A stretch of DNA of 11,149 nt from DATACN01 sp038215095. GTDB taxonomy: Bacteria; Actinomycetota; Thermoleophilia; Solirubrobacterales; Thermoleophilaceae. The first letter of the stretch is position 1; every line of letters begins with the position of its first letter. The stretch lies in contig JBBQRG010000087.1 of assembly GCA_038215095.1 (NCBI GenBank), forward strand, positions 1 to 11,149, given 5' to 3'. Made by a program: the position numbers and the translations under genes. Positions 5,893 to 11,149 of the stretch are shown here, one piece after another. The notes below the pieces were generated by a model. The model saw only the letters and a list, made by a program, of their open reading frames with translations. It was not told the DNA's origin and searched no databases.

Positions 5893-7698
5893 ATGACTCT
5901 TCCAAGCCTCACACTGCTCACCGCCGCCGGCTCTCCGCCCGCGGGCGGAGGCTCGATGGGACAGGTGATCGGCGGCACGGTCGGGGCCACGATCCTGACC
6001 GCCCTGATGCTGTGGGTGGCGATCGGCCACCGCAACGGCAAGGTCAAGTTCGTCGGCAAGCTGGCCGACCGCGCCGGCCGCCTCCTCGGACTGCCCGGCT
6101 GGTCGGCGCTGCCGCTGCTGGTGCTGGGCGACGCGCTGCTGATCGCCGTGTTCGGCATGTACTGGGACATCAGCATCCACCTCGACAACGGCCGCGACCC
6201 GGGGCCGTTCGCCAACACCGCCCACTACTTCATCCTCGCCGGCCTGTTCGGGATCTTCTTCGCCGGCCTGCTCGGCGTCGCCCTTCCAAAGCGCAAGGAG
6301 GGACCGACCTTCGTGCGCATCGCAGAGGGCTGGTACGCGCCGCTCGGCGGCGTGCTGATGCTGGCCTGCGCGGCCTTCGCCCTCTCGGGCTTCCCGCTGG
6401 ACGACATCTGGCACCGCATCTTCGGCCAGGACGTGACGCTCTGGGGCCCCACCCACCTGCTGCTGTTCGGCGGCGCTTCGCTGTCCACGCTCGGCGGCGT
6501 GATCCTGCTCACCGAGGGCATGCGCCACCGCGGGGACAGGCCCGCCGAGCGGCCCACGCTGCTGCGCGCGTTCCAGGCCACGCTGGGCGGTTCGCTGCTG
6601 ATCGGGATGTCCACGTTCCAGGGCGAGTTCGACTACGCCGTGCCGCAGTTCCGCCTCGTCTGGCACCCGATCCTGCTGATGCTGGCGGCCAGCGTCGCGC
6701 TCGTAACCGCGCGCATCTACTTCGGCAAGGGCGGCGCGCTCTACGCGGCCCTCTTCTTCCTGCTGGTCAGGGGCCTCATGACGCTGCTGGTGAGCCCGCT
6801 GTTCGGGCACACGCTGCTGCACTTCCCGCTCTACATCGTCGAGGCACTGCTGGTCGAGGCCGTGGCGCTGCGCGTGGCGCGCGACCAGCCGATCAAGCTC
6901 GGGCTGATCGCGGGGGCGCTGATAGGCACGATCGGCCTGGCGGCCGAATGGGGCTGGTCGTATGTCTGGTGGACGGTCGAGTGGCCCTCCTCGATGCTCC
7001 TCGAGGGAATCGTGGCCGGCTTCGTGACAGCGGTGGCGGGCGGCGTCGTGGGTGCCTTCGTGGGCCGCGCGATCACGGCCGCCGACGTGCCGGTGCGCCC
7101 GGCCCCAAGGTTCCTGCTGCCGGCGTCGCTCGTCGCGCTGATCGCCGTGTTCGCATACGCGGCGCCGGTGTCCTCGGGCGACCCGATCAAGGCGCAGGTC
7201 ACGCTCACCGACGCGAAGCCGGCGCCCAAGCGCGAGGTGAACGCGCGGATCAAGCTGACCCCGGCCGACGCCGCCGACAAGGACGTGCGCTGGTTCCTCG
7301 AGACGGCCTGGCAGGGCAAGGAGGGCCGCTCCGTGGTGGCGCCGCTGAAGAAGGCCGGCCCCGGCACGTGGGTCACTGCGAAGCCGATCCCCGTCTACGG
7401 GACCTGGAAGGCTACCCTCAGGCTGCACAAGGGCAACGCGATCGAGGGGCTGGCGATCTTCATGCCCAAGGACCAGGCGATTCCCGTGAAGGAGACCCCC
7501 GCGAAGCCCACCTTCACGCGCACCTTCGTGCGCGACACGAAGCTGCTCCAGCGTGAGCAGAAGGCCGACGTGCCGGGCTTCCTCAAGGCGTTCGCCTACA
7601 TCACCGTGCTGATCATCGGGCTCGGCCTGTACGGCTCGATGGGCTGGGGCCTGGCGCGGCTCCAGCGGGCGCTCAGCCGCGACCGGGCGGCGGTCTGA
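5893..7698 (+). CDS. Uncharacterised polytopic membrane protein with C-terminal extracytoplasmic domain
   Basis: I do not recognise a named family for this 601-residue protein. About 11-12 hydrophobic segments occupy residues 25-424. A soluble stretch (about 425-562) follows, then a final membrane helix (about 563-585) and a basic tail. The soluble part has beta-sandwich-like character (IKAQVTLTDAKPAPKREV; GPGTWVTAKPIPVYGTWKATL), reminiscent of YtkA/CopC-like Ig-fold domains; that similarity is weak. The membrane part is rich in His, Asp and Trp in or next to helices: YWDISIH (90-96), Asp102, His111, DDIWH (170-174), Asp180, W-x3-H (184-188), WH (257-258), His306 and His310. Such a pattern could form a buried metal site, which is inference. 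ATG 5893 was chosen because earlier starts run across the operator and the TetR gene. The stop TGA overlaps the next ATG, so it is translationally coupled to the acyl-CoA dehydrogenase and probably under TetR control. Confidence 0.85.
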   Translation: MTLPSLTLLTAAGSPPAGGGSMGQVIGGTVGATILTALMLWVAIGHRNGKVKFVGKLADRAGRLLGLPGWSALPLLVLGDALLIAVFGMYWDISIHLDNGRDPGPFANTAHYFILAGLFGIFFAGLLGVALPKRKEGPTFVRIAEGWYAPLGGVLMLACAAFALSGFPLDDIWHRIFGQDVTLWGPTHLLLFGGASLSTLGGVILLTEGMRHRGDRPAERPTLLRAFQATLGGSLLIGMSTFQGEFDYAVPQFRLVWHPILLMLAASVALVTARIYFGKGGALYAALFFLLVRGLMTLLVSPLFGHTLLHFPLYIVEALLVEAVALRVARDQPIKLGLIAGALIGTIGLAAEWGWSYVWWTVEWPSSMLLEGIVAGFVTAVAGGVVGAFVGRAITAADVPVRPAPRFLLPASLVALIAVFAYAAPVSSGDPIKAQVTLTDAKPAPKREVNARIKLTPADAADKDVRWFLETAWQGKEGRSVVAPLKKAGPGTWVTAKPIPVYGTWKATLRLHKGNAIEGLAIFMPKDQAIPVKETPAKPTFTRTFVRDTKLLQREQKADVPGFLKAFAYITVLIIGLGLYGSMGWGLARLQRALSRDRAAV

Positions 7699-8963
7699 TG
7701 GAAGCCGCGAGCAGAGAGCAGGTCGAGGCCGCTCTGCAGCAGGGCGAGGACGTGCCGTTCTCGCTCGAGCTGTCGGACGACCAGAAGAACATCCGCGACT
7801 GGGTCCACGGCTTCGCCGAGGGCGTCGTGCGCCCGGCGGCGGCGGAGTGGGACGAGCGCGAGGAGACCCCCTGGCCCGTGATCCAGGAGGCCGCGAAGAT
7901 CGGCCTCTACGGCTTCGAGGGGATCGCGCAGCTCTGGGCGGACCCGAGCGGCCTGACGCTGCCGATCGCCAACGAGGAGCTGTTCTGGGGCGACGCCGGC
8001 ATCGGCATGGCGATCATGGGCACCACGCTGGCGGTGGCGGGCATCTTCTCCGCGGGCACGCCAGAGCAGCTCGGCGAGTGGGTGCCGCAGTGCTTCGGCA
8101 CCGTCGACGACCCAAAGGTGGGCGCCTTCTGCGTCTCGGAGCCCGACGCCGGCTCGGACGTGTCGTCGCTGCGCACCCGCGCCAAGTACGACGAGGCCAA
8201 GGACGAGTGGGTGCTGAACGGCCAGAAGGCATGGGCCACGAACGGCGGCATCGCGGCCATCCACGTGGTCGTGGCCTCGGTGGATCCGGAGCTCGGGGCG
8301 CGCGGCCAGGCGGCCTTCGTGGTGCCTCCCGACACGAAGGGCCTGGAGCAGGGCACCAAGGTGAAGAAGCACGGCCTGCGCGCCTCGCACACCGCCGACG
8401 TCTTCCTCGACGACTGCCGCATCCCGGGCTCCTGCCTGCTGGGCGGCAAGGAGAAGCTCGACGAGCGCCTTGCACGCGCCCGCGAGGGAACGCGCGGCAA
8501 GAGCCAGGCCGCCATGCAGACCTTTGAGGTGAGCCGCCCGACGGTGGGCTCACAGGCGATCGGGATCGCCCGCGCCGCCTACGAGTACGCGCTCGACTAC
8601 GCCAAGCAGCGCGAGCAGTTCGGCCGCGCGATCATCGAGAACCAGGCAATCGCCTTTGCCCTGGCCGACATGAAGATGGAGATCGACGCCGCGCGCCTGC
8701 TGATCTGGCGCGCCTCGTGGATGGGCCGCACCGGCCAGCGCTTCGAGAACGCCGAGGGCTCGATGTCGAAGCTGAAGGCCGGCGAGGTGGCGGTCTGGGC
8801 CACCGAGCGGGCGATCCAGATCCTCGGCGGCAACGGCTACACCCGCGAGTACCCGGTCGAGCGCATGCACCGCGACGCCAAGATCTACACGATCTTCGAG
8901 GGCACCTCGGAGATCCAGCGGCTCGTGATCGCCCGGGCTATTTCCGGGATGCAGATCCGCTAG
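7698..8963 (+). CDS. Acyl-CoA dehydrogenase
   Basis: A 421-residue FAD enzyme that introduces the alpha-beta double bond in acyl-CoA thioesters and passes electrons to an electron-transfer flavoprotein. The N-terminal helical domain (about 22-140) is followed by the middle beta domain with the FAD-binding signature FCVSEPDAGSD (144-154) and WVLNGQKAWATNG. The C-terminal helical domain has REQFGR (305-310) and QILGGNGYTREYPVERMHRDA. Glu401 in YTIFEGTSEIQ is the expected catalytic base position. About 20 charged residues at 251-270, between the beta and C-terminal domains, look like an insertion compared with short/medium-chain enzymes; similar loops occur, as I recall, in some mycobacterial FadE proteins. 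Chain-length preference cannot be read. The ATG shares one base with the upstream stop (TGATG), indicating translational coupling. The last 26 nt overlap the convergent esterase gene. Confidence 0.95.
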   Translation: MEAASREQVEAALQQGEDVPFSLELSDDQKNIRDWVHGFAEGVVRPAAAEWDEREETPWPVIQEAAKIGLYGFEGIAQLWADPSGLTLPIANEELFWGDAGIGMAIMGTTLAVAGIFSAGTPEQLGEWVPQCFGTVDDPKVGAFCVSEPDAGSDVSSLRTRAKYDEAKDEWVLNGQKAWATNGGIAAIHVVVASVDPELGARGQAAFVVPPDTKGLEQGTKVKKHGLRASHTADVFLDDCRIPGSCLLGGKEKLDERLARAREGTRGKSQAAMQTFEVSRPTVGSQAIGIARAAYEYALDYAKQREQFGRAIIENQAIAFALADMKMEIDAARLLIWRASWMGRTGQRFENAEGSMSKLKAGEVAVWATERAIQILGGNGYTREYPVERMHRDAKIYTIFEGTSEIQRLVIARAISGMQIR

Positions 8964-10212
8964 CCGGCGGCACCGCCAGCCACTCGCGCAGCTTCTCGTA
9001 GACCGCGGGGTGGTTCAGCAGCGCGATGTGATGCGTGCCCCCCACGTGCAGGCCGTACTCCTCCTCGAAGGGCATGCGGCGCTTCTTGCTGCGGCCCGAG
9101 GCGCTGGGCTGGAGCACCAACACGTCGCCGATCAGGCGACCCAGCGGGTCCATGCCGTCGGCCGTGATCGTGGCTGCCACGAAGCAGTGGGTGGCGCCCT
9201 CGAGCAGCGGCACCTCCTCGCAGGCCACCGCTGCGAGCGCGTCGGGATCCCGGTCCTTCCAGTCGGCGTCCACGAGCGAGCCCTGGCGCAGGTCGCGGAT
9301 GCCGGCGCTGCGGCGGCCGAAGAAGGCGCCGTAGGGGCGGGTCTCCGGCAGCCGGTTGAGGCCGGCGGCGAGGTAGTGCACGCCCTGCGCCAGCGGCGCA
9401 CCCAGGTGTGGCGTGCCGAGCGACACCACGTGGCGCACCAGCCCGGCCCAGTTCGCTTCCTCGAGTGCCGCGTGGTGGCAGGCGCTGCGCGACACGAGGC
9501 CGCCCATCGAGTGCCCCACGATGGCCACCTCCTGGACCTCCACGGGCCAGGCAGCCACGACCTGCTCGAGCATCCCGGCCAGGTCGCAGCCGTTCTCGGA
9601 TATGTGGCGGCCGCTGTTGTAGCGCACGTAGACCGGCGTGCAGTCCAGCTCGCGCTCCAGGCGCGCGCCGTAGCTCTCGCGGCCGTTGCGCTCGCCCAGA
9701 CGCCAGCCGAGCTCCGAGCCCATCAGACCGTGCACGAACACGACCAGGCGCGGCTGGGCGCGCGGGAAGGCAGCCGCCAGCGCGTCCCGGTCGGGCGGCA
9801 CCGGGATGTCGTTCACGCGCACGGACATGGGCTCGTGGAGCGCGCTCTGGTCGCGCTCGAGCGCGTCGCCCATCAGGCCGTCGATGGCGCCGATCACGGC
9901 GCCGCCGATCGGATTGGTGGACAGCACGCGGCCGGGCCGCCCGTTCAGCGCCGCACCGGCAGCCAGGCCGAGCGTGCGGGTGCCGCCGCGCAGCGAGCCG
10001 TAGACGGCGTCCGATATGCCGTCGTGCGCCATCTGCACCATGCGCCCGACCGGCCCGGTCATCTTGAAGGCGCGCGACGCGACCGCCCTGTGGGTGCCCC
10101 AGATGCCGCCCGGGACCCTGCTCAGCTCGTCGAAGGCGAGGCGGACCAGCGCCTTGGCCTCGTCGGCCTGCTCCCTGACCGCCAGCTCCTGCGATGTGGC
10201 TGCGGGTGGCAC
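8938..10212 (-). CDS. Alpha/beta-hydrolase, lipase/esterase
   Basis: A 424-residue hydrolase with a helical N-terminal region of about 150 residues before the alpha/beta-hydrolase core. FVHGLMGSELGW (159-170) gives the oxyanion-hole HG. GHSMGG (233-238) carries nucleophile Ser235. GTPHLGAPLAQG (266-277) is typical of PGAP1-like and triacylglycerol-lipase-type enzymes. Asp363 (LIGDVLV) and His394/395 (GTHHIALLNHP) are the likely remaining triad members. No signal peptide is seen, so it is probably cytoplasmic or membrane-associated. Glycine-rich segments at 82-117 may contact lipid. The GTG start at 10212 has no ribosome binding site. TAGGCT on the minus strand (10222-10227) is a candidate -10 only 9 nt upstream, so the transcript may be leaderless. 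The TetR-type palindrome overlaps it. The 3' end overlaps the acyl-CoA dehydrogenase by 26 nt. The substrate is unknown; an ester whose acid is later activated to CoA would fit the neighbours. Confidence 0.9.
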   Translation of the reverse strand: MPPAATSQELAVREQADEAKALVRLAFDELSRVPGGIWGTHRAVASRAFKMTGPVGRMVQMAHDGISDAVYGSLRGGTRTLGLAAGAALNGRPGRVLSTNPIGGAVIGAIDGLMGDALERDQSALHEPMSVRVNDIPVPPDRDALAAAFPRAQPRLVVFVHGLMGSELGWRLGERNGRESYGARLERELDCTPVYVRYNSGRHISENGCDLAGMLEQVVAAWPVEVQEVAIVGHSMGGLVSRSACHHAALEEANWAGLVRHVVSLGTPHLGAPLAQGVHYLAAGLNRLPETRPYGAFFGRRSAGIRDLRQGSLVDADWKDRDPDALAAVACEEVPLLEGATHCFVAATITADGMDPLGRLIGDVLVLQPSASGRSKKRRMPFEEEYGLHVGGTHHIALLNHPAVYEKLREWLAVPPASGSASRK

Positions 10213-10223
10213 GCGGATAAAAG

Positions 10224-10239
10224 CCTACTGGCCGGTAGG
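10224..10239. promoter_or_regulatory. Second copy of the TetR-type palindromic operator
   Basis: CCTACTGGCCGGTAGG has 14 of 16 symmetric bases and matches the 5861-5876 palindrome at 11 of 16 positions. The change at position 2 (T to C) is compensated at position 15 (A to G), so the dyad is kept. It overlaps the candidate -10 (TAGGCT, minus strand) of the esterase and lies 15 nt upstream of the transporter gene's -35. I infer that the same TetR protein represses both divergent genes. Confidence 0.6.
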
Positions 10240-10253
10240 GACGGGTGCCAATG

Positions 10254-10282
10254 TTGACCGGTCGCGCCAAAGCGGGTAGACC
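10254..10282 (+). promoter_or_regulatory. Candidate sigma-70-type promoter of the binding-protein gene
   Basis: TTGACC (10254-10259) and TAGACC (10277-10282) are separated by 17 bp and lie 27 nt before the GTG start. The -35 is a good match and the -10 is partial. The -35 overlaps an 8-bp perfect palindrome GACCGGTC (10256-10263), a possible site for a second regulator. Confidence 0.5.
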
Positions 10283-10297
10283 TGACCAACCACCAAC

Positions 10298-10305
10298 GGG
10301 GAGGA
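10298..10305 (+). promoter_or_regulatory. Strong ribosome binding site fixing the GTG start
   Basis: GGGGAGGA contains GGAGG (10300-10304), 5 nt before the GTG at 10310. It is the only strong Shine-Dalgarno sequence noted in the window and decides the start of the lipoprotein gene, suggesting high expression. Confidence 0.85.
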
Positions 10306-10309
10306 ACAG

Positions 10310-11149
10310 GTGCGTTCACGCTTTGCGTTCGCGTTCATGACGCTGGCGCTGGCGGCGGTTGCCGCCAGCGGCTGCGGGAAGGTCGGCAAGAGTGGAGAGA
10401 GCAGCGGCCAATCGGGCAGCACGCTCAAGATCGGCGCGGCACTGTCGCTGACCGGCTCGCTCGCCAAGGAGGGCGGGCTGACCAAGCAGGGCTACCAGCT
10501 CTGCCAGGACAAGGTGAACAAGGCCGGCGGCGTCAAGGTGGGCGGCAAGAAGCTGAAGCTCGCCATCACCTACAGCGACGACAAGTCCGAGCCCGACACC
10601 GCGGCCCGGCTGGTGGACGGCTTCAACGACAAGGGCCTGAAGCTCGTGCTCGGCCCCTACGGCTCGCCCTCGACGGAGGCCGCCGCGGCGGTCGTGGAGC
10701 GCAACGGCCAGGTGATGCTCGACTCGAGCGGCGCGGACGACAACATCTTCACCAAGGGCTACAGGAACACCTTCGCGGTGCTCTCGCCCGCCAGCAAGTA
10801 CGTCGCTGTGATCGTGGACTCGATCATGGACGGCGCGAACCCGAAGCCGAAGACGGCGGCCGTGCTGTCGGCCGACGACGGCTTCTCCTCGACCGCCGCG
10901 AAGGGCGGCGTGGCCGAGGCCAAGAAGAAGGGGCTGCAGGTGGTCGCGCAGGAGTCCTTCCCCGAGCACACCACCGACGTCTCCTCGGCGCTCACGAAGA
11001 TCAAGGGCAAGAACCCGGACCTGATCCTCGGCTCCGTGCACATCGAGGAGGGCATCGCGATCGTCAAGCAGAGCAAGGAGCTGGGCGTGAAGCCCTCGGG
11101 CGGCTTCGGCGAGACCGTGGCGCCCCCCACGCCCGACTTCCAGAAGGCG
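10310..11149 (+). CDS. Branched-chain amino acid-type ABC transporter substrate-binding lipoprotein (3' end missing)
   Basis: The reading frame is open for 280 codons to the window end; the family is usually about 380-420 residues. The GTG start follows a strong ribosome binding site. The signal peptide (residues 1-21: basic RSR, hydrophobic core, then AASGC) predicts lipid attachment at Cys22. A Gly/Ser linker (23-37) follows, then a type 1 periplasmic-binding fold: LKIGAALSLTGSLAKEG (39-55), GYQLCQDKVNKAGGV, and VLGPYGSPSTEAAAAVVE (113-130), characteristic of LivJ/LivK-like proteins. The protein would sit on the outer face of the cytoplasmic membrane and deliver solute to permease and ATPase subunits, presumably encoded beyond the window. 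LIV-family proteins also bind amides, aromatic acids and other small acids, so the ligand is not settled. The gene is divergent from the esterase, 97 nt apart, with a TetR-type operator and promoter between them. Confidence 0.93.
   Translation, partial: MRSRFAFAFMTLALAAVAASGCGKVGKSGESSGQSGSTLKIGAALSLTGSLAKEGGLTKQGYQLCQDKVNKAGGVKVGGKKLKLAITYSDDKSEPDTAARLVDGFNDKGLKLVLGPYGSPSTEAAAAVVERNGQVMLDSSGADDNIFTKGYRNTFAVLSPASKYVAVIVDSIMDGANPKPKTAAVLSADDGFSSTAAKGGVAEAKKKGLQVVAQESFPEHTTDVSSALTKIKGKNPDLILGSVHIEEGIAIVKQSKELGVKPSGGFGETVAPPTPDFQKA

Noticed and set aside
5842..7428. Long minus-strand open frame (528 codons) opposite the membrane protein gene
   Set aside because: Its translation is His/Gln/Arg-rich with no recognisable domain, and the opposite strand has clear membrane helices and coupling to the next gene.
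8938..8963. 26-nt overlap of the convergent acyl-CoA dehydrogenase and esterase genes
   Set aside because: Short tail-to-tail overlaps are common in compact genomes; both C-termini look normal, so nothing unusual is implied.
1..11149. Search for mobile elements, CRISPR arrays, tRNA or rRNA genes
   Set aside because: No transposase-like protein, regularly spaced repeats, tRNA-like cloverleaf or rRNA-like stretch was recognised by eye; all long stretches are explained by protein genes.

Overview
The window is uniformly GC-rich, densely coding DNA with short intergenic gaps, several overlapping genes, GTG as well as ATG starts and few strong ribosome binding sites. Together with the gene content (actinobacterial-type lactate 2-monooxygenase-like enzyme, DesC-like desaturase, PspC protein, mycobacterial-style acyl-CoA dehydrogenase, LIV-type binding lipoprotein) this suggests a high-GC actinomycete, possibly Thermoleophilia/Solirubrobacterales. 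That placement is inference. No RNA genes, mobile elements or CRISPR arrays were seen, and no stretch over 300 bases lacks a gene.

Region 1 (1-1019, + strand): the 3' end of an FMN-dependent alpha-hydroxy-acid oxidase, overlapped by 4 nt with a HAD hydrolase of the haloacid-dehalogenase-like group. Region 2 (913-3148): a cyclopropane-fatty-acyl-phospholipid synthase on the minus strand, divergent from a three-histidine-box acyl desaturase. The desaturase can make the cis double bond that the cyclopropane synthase modifies, so this looks like a membrane-lipid remodelling pair. The synthase runs tail-to-tail 107 nt into the HAD gene. Region 3 (3216-5101, + strand): a small PspC-domain membrane protein, then a benzoylformate-decarboxylase-like ThDP enzyme whose start codon lies in a 14-bp hairpin.

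Region 4 (5115-11149) may be one regulatory unit. A TetR-family repressor is divergent from a two-gene operon: a large uncharacterised membrane protein, translationally coupled to an acyl-CoA dehydrogenase. Next comes a minus-strand alpha/beta-hydrolase (lipase/esterase), divergent from a branched-chain-amino-acid-type ABC transporter binding lipoprotein that runs off the window. Both divergent intergenic regions carry a related 16-bp palindrome (CYTACY-N4-RGTARG), with a compensatory change preserving the dyad. I infer a TetR-controlled regulon for uptake and breakdown of an ester- or acyl-type compound: the binding protein captures a solute, the esterase releases an acid, the acyl-CoA dehydrogenase oxidises its CoA thioester. 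The role of the membrane protein is unknown. This shared operator, the start-codon hairpin and the unknown membrane protein are the most interesting signals.
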